From Candidatus Magasanikiibacteriota bacterium (lineage in GTDB: Bacteria; Patescibacteriota; Patescibacteriia; Magasanikbacterales; 2-02-FULL-50-9b), in NCBI GenBank assembly GCA_026396555.1, contig JAPLWO010000077.1, positions 1 to 18,165 on the forward strand: a stretch of 18,165 nucleotides of DNA, in the 5' to 3' direction. Made by a program: the position numbers and the translations under genes. Position 1 is the first letter of the stretch, and the number at the start of each line of letters is the position of its first letter. Positions 6,706 through 12,652 of this stretch are shown here, piece after piece. Under the pieces are notes generated by a model, which was not told the origin of the DNA, made no database searches, and saw only the letters and a program-made list of their open reading frames with translations.

Positions 6706-6975
6706 CTAATGAAACGCAGTGAAGTACCGTTCGCCCGTCGAGCTGCCGATGTTCGGCCACTTCAATTCGTACAACACGTAGTACTCGCCCGGTTTTGACG
6801 ATCGCGAGATCGAAATTTTTGCGCCTGTCCGTTTGCTGTAGATGATGACTTGATGAGCCGTGAGATCAATAGCCAGATCTTTTGCATCCGGATGTTCGAA
6901 TCCAATGCCGTGTCGCGGCGGCTCTTGAACCGTTTGCTGCCAACGCGGAACTTTGGGATCAAGTGACATTGTCAT
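6706..6975 (-). CDS. Small unknown protein, 89 residues
   Basis: Start at 6975 is chosen for the AGGAG site (6987-6983) seven bases upstream. The frame stays open through the antisense of the tRNA, but that upstream part is not coding. The protein starts MTMSLDPKVPRWQQTVQEPP. It looks like a single small beta-rich domain: alternating hydrophobic strands appear at about 33-47 (LAIDLTAHQVIIYSK), 51-57 and 63-73 (EYYVLYELKW). There is no signal peptide or membrane segment. I do not recognise the family. It has its own terminator (6661-6699), a possible promoter (7025-7053) and relatively G/C-rich codons, and is one of the five SD-bearing single-gene units. Confidence 0.72.
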   Translation of the reverse strand: MTMSLDPKVPRWQQTVQEPPRHGIGFEHPDAKDLAIDLTAHQVIIYSKRTGAKISISRSSKPGEYYVLYELKWPNIGSSTGERYFTAFH

Positions 6976-7024
6976 GAGCTGACTCCTAGTGTGGGGTTTT
7001 GGCTTCCGAATCGTTGCCGAAATC

Positions 7025-7053
7025 ATCCTAACGTATCGCGTTGAAAAATGCAA
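7025..7053 (-). promoter_or_regulatory. Possible promoter of the 6706-6975 gene
   Basis: On the minus strand, TTGCAT (7053-7048, weak -35) is followed by a 17-base spacer and TAGGAT (7030-7025). TAGGAT is also the -10 of the 1-258 gene. The leader is about 40 bases long and carries the SD. Confidence 0.35.
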
Positions 7054-7062
7054 AAATGGCTG

Positions 7063-7091
7063 TTGAAATTTTGTGGGTAAGATGATAGAGT
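7063..7091 (+). promoter_or_regulatory. Possible promoter of the tRNA-Ile unit
   Basis: TTGAAA (7063-7068, 5 of 6) is followed by a 17-base spacer and TAGAGT (7086-7091). Transcription from about 7098 would give a leader of about 117 bases before the tRNA, containing the alternative hairpins at 7166-7217. Confidence 0.45.
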
Positions 7092-7165
7092 TGGAGCGCC
7101 TTGAAAATGTGCAAACGCCGGGCCATAGCAACGTCGCAGCCTTCGGCCGCTCGTTTCTCTGCCCT

Positions 7166-7206
7166 CGCTCGGAACTAAACCCGAGCGCAAGCGCTCGTTT
7201 TAGTTC
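7166..7206 (+). promoter_or_regulatory. Structured tRNA leader with competing hairpins
   Basis: CGCTCGG (7166-7172) can pair with CCGAGCG (7181-7187). CGAGCGC (7182-7188) can instead pair with GCGCTCG (7191-7197), and that hairpin is extended by GAACTAAA (7172-7179) with TTTAGTTC (7199-7206). The two stems share the middle segment and exclude each other. The same segment (CCCGAG 7180-7185) can also reach CTCGGG at 7212-7217, the first bases of the tRNA. Confidence 0.5.
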
Positions 7207-7214
7207 ACTCACTC

Positions 7215-7288
7215 GGGCCAGTAGCTCAGTTGGTAAGAGCACCGTGCTTATAACGCGGGGGTCCTGGGTTCGAATCCCAGCTGGCCTA
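7215..7288 (+). tRNA. tRNA-Ile, anticodon UAU
   Basis: A full 74-base cloverleaf is visible: acceptor GGGCCAG/CTGGCCT (with a G1-U72 wobble), U8 A9, D-stem GCTC/GAGC, anticodon stem CCGTG/CGCGG, loop CTTATAA, five-base variable loop, T-stem CTGGG/CCCAG with TTCGAAT loop, and discriminator A73. The anticodon TAT reads AUA. CCA is not encoded (AATAAG follows), so the CCA-adding enzyme at 10683-12182 is needed. A terminator follows at once. Most bacteria read AUA with a lysidine-modified CAU tRNA, so a UAU isoacceptor is uncommon. Confidence 0.93.
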
Positions 7289-7298
7289 AATAAGATCG

Positions 7299-7327
7299 CC
7301 ATCCTAAAACGGATGGTTATTTTATTT
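7299..7327 (+). terminator. Intrinsic terminator of the tRNA unit
   Basis: CCATCC (7299-7304) and GGATGG (7311-7316) form a stem around TAAAAC, followed by the U-rich tract TTATTTTATTT. Flanking AATAA and TTATT can extend the pairing. It begins 11 bases after the tRNA. Confidence 0.75.
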
Positions 7328-7355
7328 GACGCCCTTATTAGAAACGCTGTAATAT
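7326..7355 (+). promoter_or_regulatory. Possible promoter of the 7383-7877 gene
   Basis: TTGACG (7326-7331) is followed by an 18-base spacer and TAATAT (7350-7355). It gives a leader of about 20 bases without an SD and directly abuts the tRNA terminator. Confidence 0.42.
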
Positions 7356-7382
7356 ATTGATATTATTACTAATGCTGAGAAT

Positions 7383-7877
7383 ATGGATCCAAAAATGCCT
7401 GATTCGTCTCCCATCCCCACTGATTCTGAAAAAAGTGGTTTGCCACAAGAAAAACTGTCAGTTGTTTTAGAAAAAAACAGAGCAGAGCGTCATGCTGTAG
7501 CCGCAAGTGTGCTTCAAGATGTGTCTAAAAAAATTTTTGGACTCAATGAAAGTCAGACTGTAATATTTCAATCGCTTTATGATGCACATGAAGCAGCTAA
7601 GAAAAAATTATTAACTGCAGTACTAGACGGTAACGAAGATTTTGCACGAGAGCTCGCCGCATCGCCAATTGATACTGCAGGAGAACTTTTACTGTCAATT
7701 GAAGAAATAGCTACAGCAAATCCTAACATTCAAGATGAGGCAGTTAAAGATTTGTTAAATACCGTCACAACACACCCAAAATTACCTGAATTAAAAAAGC
7801 TTCAGGAAGAAAAAAGTTCGTTAATGGTGAGAGTATTAGAGGTTGCAAAACGCGCAGCAGCAGCTTTAGGAAAATGA
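7383..7877 (+). CDS. Unknown helical protein, 164 residues
   Basis: The first ~25 residues (MDPKMPDSSPIPTDSEKSG and on) are Pro/Ser-rich and probably disordered. The rest is almost continuous amphipathic helix: about 28-75 including AERHAVAASVLQDVSKKIFG, then 80-120, and a Lys/Glu/Ala-rich C-terminal helix (135-164) with coiled-coil character. There is no signal peptide, membrane span or known motif, and I do not recognise the family. No clear SD precedes the ATG; a second in-frame ATG at 7395 is possible. It is AT-richer than its neighbours and uses AAA and TTA freely. It converges on the doxX/Nudix/lipoprotein operon and shares its palindromic terminator. Confidence 0.75.
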   Translation: MDPKMPDSSPIPTDSEKSGLPQEKLSVVLEKNRAERHAVAASVLQDVSKKIFGLNESQTVIFQSLYDAHEAAKKKLLTAVLDGNEDFARELAASPIDTAGELLLSIEEIATANPNIQDEAVKDLLNTVTTHPKLPELKKLQEEKSSLMVRVLEVAKRAAAALGK

Positions 7878-7889
7878 TGATAAGATCGA

Positions 7890-7941
7890 CTCATGATCAT
7901 GAGAATAACATAAATCCGCCCAATTGGGCGGATTTATGTTA
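7890..7941. terminator. Bidirectional terminator: 36-bp perfect palindrome plus 14-bp palindrome
   Basis: Bases 7906-7941 are a perfect 36-bp palindrome (left half TAACATAAATCCGCCCAA) that would fold into a very long stem on either strand. Bases 7890-7903 form a second perfect palindrome, CTCATGATCATGAG. They lie between the converging genes 7383-7877 and 7977-8645, so bidirectional termination is the natural role. The 3' arm ends ATTTATGTTA, not in a clean T-run. Confidence 0.7.
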
Positions 7942-7976
7942 CGCACTAACAACACTTACAGTCAGCTTAAAGCAAC

Positions 7977-8645
7977 TTATTTAATTCCTCTAACCACCAA
8001 CGACTGCAACAATTTCTGAAACAACATTTGTGTCGCCGCGTCATCTGATCCGGAATAATTTTCTGTGATCATAATCGCGCGATCTTTATTTGGCGTAATG
8101 TATACACTCACCCGCGCGCCATACATATCATCTGTTTCATACCGAATACCTACAACTGGAATTCCAAGATTTGATTTTACTTCTGGTGCAGGTTCAACTT
8201 TACCCACCAATAAAGAATACGAGGACATCTTATCATTTTTTTGAGCCCACTTCAGCGCATCATACGCTTCCGGATTTCCAACAACACTAAACGTCACAAA
8301 TGGCGGAGGTGTATCACCTTCAAACGCGCCGAGCAACGTTTCATACGTTTTTTCTGGATACACTGACACACCAGATTCATAATAATTTTTTGCATCAGTA
8401 CTGCTATATGAATCTAACACCACAACTAAACCTGGCGGAAGCAAAAAAGATCCCGCAAGACCTAATCCAATTTTTGCTGGAGCTGGTACAGGGACAGGAA
8501 CAACCTGAGCTTCCGGAATTACTGATGGCGCTGTCTGTTGAGCAATTGGCGCTTCATCACGACGAAGTAGATCACGTTGACCATTAGAACAACCTGCACC
8601 GACTAACACGAGCGCGACAGGAACAATAAAAAATTTCAATTTCAT
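7977..8645 (-). CDS. Predicted lipoprotein of unknown function, 222 residues
   Basis: The N-terminus MKLKFFIVPVALVLVGAGC is a lipoprotein signal peptide with the modified Cys at residue 19. A Pro/Val/Ala-rich linker (about 32-56, repeating PVPVPAPA) leads to a globular domain (about 57-222). That domain has alternating strands and helices, ends in a helix with MLFQKLLQSLV, and contains no other Cys. I recognise no family; the domain is probably an extracytoplasmic alpha/beta fold. It is the last gene of a three-gene operon: its ATG lies five bases after the Nudix stop, with no SD, so translation probably depends on coupling. It ends before the palindromic terminator at 7890-7941. Confidence 0.85.
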   Translation of the reverse strand: MKLKFFIVPVALVLVGAGCSNGQRDLLRRDEAPIAQQTAPSVIPEAQVVPVPVPAPAKIGLGLAGSFLLPPGLVVVLDSYSSTDAKNYYESGVSVYPEKTYETLLGAFEGDTPPPFVTFSVVGNPEAYDALKWAQKNDKMSSYSLLVGKVEPAPEVKSNLGIPVVGIRYETDDMYGARVSVYITPNKDRAIMITENYSGSDDAATQMLFQKLLQSLVVRGIK

Positions 8646-8650
8646 ATAAT

Positions 8651-9208
8651 TTATAATAACTTAATCCCCGCCTTCTTCAAAAAGAATGGAATCCCATAGA
8701 GCGGCGCTGCAACAGAAAAATTTCGACGCTGCGAAATAAACGCTTCAACTTTTTTAAGCGGAACTAAAATCGTCTCGATTTCTTCTGCACTTTCCAAATC
8801 TGGATCCGCGATTTTTTCGCAACCCGTTGCCACGAAAAAATAATAATTATCGTTCATCAGTCCGGCGTTATTTGCAGTTTTCGCAACCAACTTCATGCCG
8901 CGCGCTCGATACCCGGTTTCTTCCAATAATTCACGACGTGCGAGCGCCGCTGGATTTTCTCCTTTAATATCCATGATTCCTGCCGGCGTTTCCAACACAA
9001 ATTCTTTTCGTGGAATTCGAAAATGTTTGATGAAAATAAGTTCGCCCGCTGCAGTCACCGGAATAATAATCGCAACCGGTCCGTGCGTTTTGCGCACATG
9101 CACTTCATACACTTCGCGCTCACCGTGTACGCCAATAAAGTCGCGTTCAATCACGCGACTCCATTCTCCCTCCCACGCAACGTGATCTTTTAAAACTTTT
9201 ATTTTCAC
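8651..9208 (-). CDS. Nudix hydrolase, ADP-ribose pyrophosphatase-like
   Basis: 185 residues. The Nudix box runs from Gly 77 to Tyr 100 and ends RRELLEETGY (91-100), with the metal-binding glutamates at 93, 96 and 97. The preceding ETPAGIMD and the later NNAGLMNDNYYFFVATGC resemble the ADP-ribose pyrophosphatase branch (NudF type), which splits nucleoside diphosphates linked to another group; the exact substrate is uncertain. The box has six residues rather than five between Gly 77 and Glu 84. The start is a GTG at 9208 that overlaps the TGA of the doxX-like gene (GTGA), so the two are translationally coupled. It is the middle gene of the operon. Confidence 0.92.
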   Translation of the reverse strand: MKIKVLKDHVAWEGEWSRVIERDFIGVHGEREVYEVHVRKTHGPVAIIIPVTAAGELIFIKHFRIPRKEFVLETPAGIMDIKGENPAALARRELLEETGYRARGMKLVAKTANNAGLMNDNYYFFVATGCEKIADPDLESAEEIETILVPLKKVEAFISQRRNFSVAAPLYGIPFFLKKAGIKLL

Positions 9209-9615
9209 AATCCAAACAACATGCTATCAAGTGCAATGTGGCCCGCGCCAAGAAAATACAATGCGAAACAAGCTGCAAAAATTATTAAATCAAATTCCCA
9301 ACCACCGTCTCCTGCAAATGTTTTTTTCCAATCCATTGTTTTCATTTTGATCGCGCCGACCATGACCAAACAAAGTCCGAGTGTTGCAGGCTGAATCAAA
9401 AAACCAAAAATAACCGCGAGCGCGCCGAGCGGTTCAGCGATTGAAAGCAAGCGCATAATTCCGAGCATGGCTGCTGGCATCTGAGCTGATGGCTGCATTT
9501 TCCACATCTTCCATTTCGATGTGCCGTGTGCAAGAAAAATTGCACCGATCGCAAAACGAAGCGCGAGTAAACCCCAGTCCGAGAATCCGTGAAGCATGGC
9601 GAAAAAAGCGAACAT
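9205..9615 (-). CDS. DoxX family membrane protein
   Basis: 136 residues with four hydrophobic segments at about 12-30, 50-72, 74-90 and 105-125. It matches the DoxX family of small four-helix inner-membrane proteins: RFAIGAIFLAHGTSKW in the first helix, the central glycine-rich EPLGALAVIFGFL, and the short charged loop KMKTMDWKK. Members have been linked to redox or sulfur stress, but the biochemical role of this one cannot be told from sequence. It is first in an operon with the Nudix hydrolase and a lipoprotein. No SD precedes the ATG; the predicted start of transcription is only a few bases upstream. Confidence 0.88.
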   Translation of the reverse strand: MFAFFAMLHGFSDWGLLALRFAIGAIFLAHGTSKWKMWKMQPSAQMPAAMLGIMRLLSIAEPLGALAVIFGFLIQPATLGLCLVMVGAIKMKTMDWKKTFAGDGGWEFDLIIFAACFALYFLGAGHIALDSMLFGL

Positions 9616-9624
9616 AAAAAATAA

Positions 9625-9654
9625 TTAATATTTAAGCTACTGTCAGTATGACAA
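9625..9654 (-). promoter_or_regulatory. Possible promoter of the doxX-like operon
   Basis: On the minus strand, TTGTCA (9654-9649, 5 of 6) is followed by an 18-base spacer and TATTAA (9630-9625). Transcription would start about at 9618, leaving almost no leader before the ATG at 9615. A small inverted repeat TGTCA-gta-TGACA (plus strand) overlaps the -35. Confidence 0.4.
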
Positions 9655-9674
9655 TTCTTACGCCTTATTACAAG

Positions 9675-9715
9675 ATAAAAAAACACCTCGCACAAACCTG
9701 TGTTTGTGAGAGGTG
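9675..9715 (-). terminator. Intrinsic terminator of the 9742-10551 gene
   Basis: On the minus strand CACCTC and CACAAAC (9715-9702) pair with GTTTGTG and GAGGTG (9697-9684) around a four-base loop, with one internal mismatch. TTTTTTTAT follows. It is the clearest long-stem terminator in the window and separates this gene from the doxX-like operon. Confidence 0.85.
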
Positions 9716-9741
9716 GCGCGACGGTTCTGTCGCATCGAACA

Positions 9742-10551
9742 TTACGCATACCGAACTGAACAGATGCCGCGATAACTACTCTTTCGGCCAAGACCGAAAT
9801 CGCTGTCGAGAGTAATTCCTTGATTCATAATCCGATCATCATAGGACTTCACACACACCCGAAAGTTATGTGGGCCGTACGTGTCTCGACAATTCACATG
9901 CATCCGGGTAAACAAGCGTTCGTGTTTCCGCATGTACATCGCAACAGCAACGAAAACAACTTCGCGTGCCCAGGGCACTTCCTCGCCCTGCGGAATTTTT
10001 CGTACTTGCGCGTCATACAACCTACCTGACGTATTTCTGATCGGTTGCTTACGAAGCAGAAACCAGCGCACGTCGATCAGAGTATGCACAAAATTGTATG
10101 CTTCATACCGCGGTCCATCTTGCAGACAGAAAAACAATTCATTCAGGTGGTGCTCAAACTTCGGATTCTGCTGCATGTGGAGAATCCACGTCGGAAACCC
10201 TGCTGCAAGCACGTGCGTCTGCGCACATTCGCGGAGCAATTCCGCGCTGAACGGAATTTCTGCGAGCTGGGCGCGCTGAGCTTTCGAAAAACGGACACCG
10301 AAAACCAATTCAACTTCTTCCAAGCCTAGAAAGTTATCGCCCATGATCGTGCGTGCTGCTGCATGTGATTCAGAAACCAGCGGCTTCGTCTGATCGTAAA
10401 TTTCCGCGTGTTGCCGACGCATGAGCGCCGCCATTTCGTCAGCACATGCACTGTTGGACGGCAACAAAAGTTCTTCGATCATCGAAAATGAAACGCCACG
10501 CTTCTCCATAGCCCTTGCAAAAGCTTCTTGACGACCCCACATTCGAGCCAT
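9742..10551 (-). CDS. Unknown protein, 269 residues, probable CPR-lineage family
   Basis: The ATG at 10551 follows GGAGG (10561-10557) by five bases. The protein is soluble-looking with no signal peptide. The N-terminal third is helical and charged (MARMWGRQEAFARAMEKRGV onward). A middle block contains FGVRFSKAQRAQLAEIPFSA and THVLAAGFPTWILHM (about 84-126). A basic stretch DVRWFLLRKQPIRNTSGRLY (about 160-179) precedes the C-terminal block. From memory, the FSxELLxECxxTHVLxAGFP pattern resembles hypothetical proteins of Parcubacteria, which I cannot confirm here. Six Cys and several His are scattered without a clear zinc motif. It is monocistronic, with its own promoter (10591-10619) and long-stem terminator, and divergent from cca. 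Function unknown. Confidence 0.8.
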   Translation of the reverse strand: MARMWGRQEAFARAMEKRGVSFSMIEELLLPSNSACADEMAALMRRQHAEIYDQTKPLVSESHAAARTIMGDNFLGLEEVELVFGVRFSKAQRAQLAEIPFSAELLRECAQTHVLAAGFPTWILHMQQNPKFEHHLNELFFCLQDGPRYEAYNFVHTLIDVRWFLLRKQPIRNTSGRLYDAQVRKIPQGEEVPWAREVVFVAVAMYMRKHERLFTRMHVNCRDTYGPHNFRVCVKSYDDRIMNQGITLDSDFGLGRKSSYRGICSVRYA

Positions 10552-10590
10552 GATATCCTCCAGCGTTACGTTTTAAGAACGCCTCGGCAG

Positions 10591-10619
10591 ACTGTAACAA
10601 ACAACCGTCTAGCTTGCAA
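10591..10619 (-). promoter_or_regulatory. Possible promoter of the 9742-10551 gene
   Basis: On the minus strand, TTGCAA (10619-10614) is followed by a 17-base spacer and TACAGT (10596-10591), each with 4 of 6 matches. The leader of about 35 bases carries the GGAGG site. Confidence 0.4.
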
Positions 10620-10644
10620 GTCGCCGCATAAATCCACATAAATC

Positions 10645-10673
10645 TCGACTTTTTAAGCGCTTTACGCTAAGAT
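10645..10673 (+). promoter_or_regulatory. Possible cca promoter
   Basis: TCGACT (10645-10650) is followed by a 17-base spacer and TAAGAT (10668-10673). The start site would fall about three bases before the ATG at 10683, so the mRNA would be leaderless. That agrees with the absence of any SD. Confidence 0.42.
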
Positions 10674-10682
10674 ACAAGATAT

Positions 10683-12182
10683 ATGAAGCAGCCGCAGATC
10701 AAAACCAATCTCTCGCTCCCCTGGCTTAAACCGCTCGCGAAAACTTTTCCGAACGCGGAAGTTTTTTTAGTTGGTGGCATGGTGCGCGATATTTTATTGA
10801 AGCGCGAGAGCAAAGATATTGATTTGGTGGTGCGCGGCGTTCCGATGCCAAAGCTCATCGCATTTTTAAAAAAATTTGGTAATGTCGACGTGGTTGGAAA
10901 AACATTTGGCGTAATTAAATTTGCGGAAAAAATTCGAGGAGGCTTCGCACCTGCAATCGACATCGCACTTCCCCGCACCGAAATCGCGGGCGGCTCGGGC
11001 GCATATCGTGATGTCGCAGTGAATTTTCAATTTGATTTACCAATCGAAGATGATTTATCGCGTCGTGATTTTACGATTAATGCGATGGCGCTCAATCTCG
11101 CGACTGGCGCACTCACCGATCCATTTGGCGGCTGCGTAGATTTACGCGCAAAAAAAATTCGCGCTGTTGGAAAACCTGCAACGCGTTTTGCGGAAGATTA
11201 CACACGTATGCTCCGCGCGCTTCGTTTTGCATGCCAACTAAATTTTACGATTGAACCTGCGACAACGACTGCAATTAAAAAATCAATCGCGCGCGTCAAC
11301 GACACCATCGATAGCGGCGAACGAAAAGTTCCATACGAATTAATTGGCCGCGAATTGGTAAAATCGCTTGTCTCTAATCCGGTTCGCTGCATGGAACTCT
11401 GGGATTCTTTTGGGGCGTTCAAACACGTGGCACCAGAATTACTCGCGATGCACAAATGTCCGCAACCAAAAAATTATCACAACGAAGGCGACGTCTGGCA
11501 ACATTCGGTTTTAGCGCTCAAAAATTTACACGGCGCGCCGTACAAAAAATTCATCAAAAAATTGCCGCCGATTTTTAATGCGCCTGCAGTTGCATCGCCG
11601 ACACAATATGTTGCGACAATGTTGCACGACGTGGCAAAACCATTAACGATTCAAACGCCGAAAAAAGATGGCGTTGATCGTATTCGTTTTACGGGCCACG
11701 ACACCGAAGGAGCAAAAGTCGCTCGCGTGATCGCAGAACGTTTGAAATTATCGTCGGTCGAAGGATTTAATATTAATACTGATTTATTAGTTTGGTTGGT
11801 CGAACATCATCTCCTCGCCGTACAAGCCGATGTTCGCGACATGAAAGAAACGACGATTGAAAAATATTTTTTGCGCGACATTGATCGCGGCCGTGAATTA
11901 TTGACGATGCTGTTCGGCGACGGATCTGCAACAATTCCGTCAAACAAAAAAGATAAAAAACGACATCTCGACGATGTGCTCGCACGCATTCGAAATTTAT
12001 TAAAAACCCGCGGCGGTCGCCAAGAACTTCCCGCAGCACTTATCGACGGAAATGAAATTATGGCCGCGCTCAAAATCGCGCCGGGTCCACGCATCGGCGA
12101 ATTATTGATGACCGTTCGCGAAGCCCAGCTTTCAGGGAAAATTAAAACGAAAATTCAAGCGCTCGCGTTTCTCAAGAAATAA
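10683..12182 (+). CDS. cca: CCA tRNA nucleotidyltransferase (class II, with HD domain)
   Basis: Adds CCA to tRNA 3' ends using CTP and ATP. 499 residues: the nucleotidyltransferase head (about 25-160) has LVGGMVRDILL (29-39), the catalytic DID acids at 45 and 47, and RRDFTINAMA (127-136). The neck has RMLRALRFA (175-183), the nucleotide-binding helix region. An HD phosphohydrolase domain follows with WQH (His 274) and MLHDVAKP (His 315, Asp 316). The C-terminal tail is charged. A poly(A) polymerase of the same family is an alternative, but the tRNA at 7215 lacks an encoded CCA, so this activity is needed. No SD; predicted leaderless. It ends at the terminator shared with rplS. Confidence 0.94.
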   Translation: MKQPQIKTNLSLPWLKPLAKTFPNAEVFLVGGMVRDILLKRESKDIDLVVRGVPMPKLIAFLKKFGNVDVVGKTFGVIKFAEKIRGGFAPAIDIALPRTEIAGGSGAYRDVAVNFQFDLPIEDDLSRRDFTINAMALNLATGALTDPFGGCVDLRAKKIRAVGKPATRFAEDYTRMLRALRFACQLNFTIEPATTTAIKKSIARVNDTIDSGERKVPYELIGRELVKSLVSNPVRCMELWDSFGAFKHVAPELLAMHKCPQPKNYHNEGDVWQHSVLALKNLHGAPYKKFIKKLPPIFNAPAVASPTQYVATMLHDVAKPLTIQTPKKDGVDRIRFTGHDTEGAKVARVIAERLKLSSVEGFNINTDLLVWLVEHHLLAVQADVRDMKETTIEKYFLRDIDRGRELLTMLFGDGSATIPSNKKDKKRHLDDVLARIRNLLKTRGGRQELPAALIDGNEIMAALKIAPGPRIGELLMTVREAQLSGKIKTKIQALAFLKK

Positions 12183-12215
12183 AAAAACCGCCCATCGAAA
12201 CGGGCGGTTTTTTTT
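12182..12215. terminator. Bidirectional terminator between cca and rplS
   Basis: AAAAAACCGCCC (12182-12193) and GGGCGGTTTTTT (12202-12213) are exact complements around an eight-base loop. There is an A-run on one side and a T-run on the other, so it works in both directions. It begins at the cca stop and lies 9 bases past the rplS stop. Confidence 0.9.
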
Positions 12216-12223
12216 ATTGAGTC

Positions 12224-12592
12224 TTATTTTGCACTCTTTGCTTTTGCCTTTTTTGCTGCAGGCTTTGTTGCACTGACAGTTCGTTTTTCTTTCATTTTCT
12301 TCGTTGCAGTCTTTGCGTACGAAATATCTGCACGGCGAACCTGGAACGCACGAACGATTTCGATCGTCTTGATTGTTGGAGATTTGAGAGGAAAAATCTT
12401 CTCTACACCAACTGTACCTGATTTCTTGTAGACGATAATTGTTGCGCCATCTTCCTTGCGGTGTGAGCGTTTCAATACTAAACCTTCGTAAATCTGGATA
12501 CGTTCTTTAATTTCACCTTTTGGGGTTGTTTCTTTGATCACCTGGTGGACGCGTACAATTTGTCCAGGGCGAATATCTGCGTAAAGTTCCAT
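12224..12592 (-). CDS. rplS: Large ribosomal subunit protein bL19
   Basis: 122 residues with the bL19 pattern: DIRPGQIVRVHQVIKE (6-21), RIQIYEGLVLKRSHRK (31-46), TVGVEKIFPLKSPTIKTIEIV (60-80) and FQVRRADISY (83-92). It sits at the interface of the two ribosomal subunits. A Lys/Ala-rich tail (about 94-122) extends beyond the usual end and is probably a basic rRNA-binding extension. The usual trmD/rpsP neighbours are absent. The promoter at 12602-12630 places the start of transcription about three bases from the ATG, so the mRNA is probably leaderless; no SD is present. Confidence 0.96.
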   Translation of the reverse strand: MELYADIRPGQIVRVHQVIKETTPKGEIKERIQIYEGLVLKRSHRKEDGATIIVYKKSGTVGVEKIFPLKSPTIKTIEIVRAFQVRRADISYAKTATKKMKEKRTVSATKPAAKKAKAKSAK

Positions 12593-12601
12593 AGTGCGAG
12601 T

Positions 12602-12630
12602 AGTGTATCAAATAGCCTAAAAAGAGTCAA
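12602..12630 (-). promoter_or_regulatory. rplS promoter
   Basis: On the minus strand, TTGACT (12630-12625, 5 of 6) is followed by a 17-base spacer and TACACT (12607-12602). The -10 ends nine bases before the ATG at 12592, which predicts a leaderless transcript. Confidence 0.55.
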
Positions 12631-12652
12631 GTTCGTGATTTTGGCGGGGTTT

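Noticed and set aside
6976..7302. Open frame extending the 6706-6975 gene upstream to a 198-residue protein
   Set aside because: The extension runs antisense through the tRNA and its hairpin leader and gives the IRTQDPRV-type string typical of antisense tRNA translation. A strong SD marks the start at 6975.
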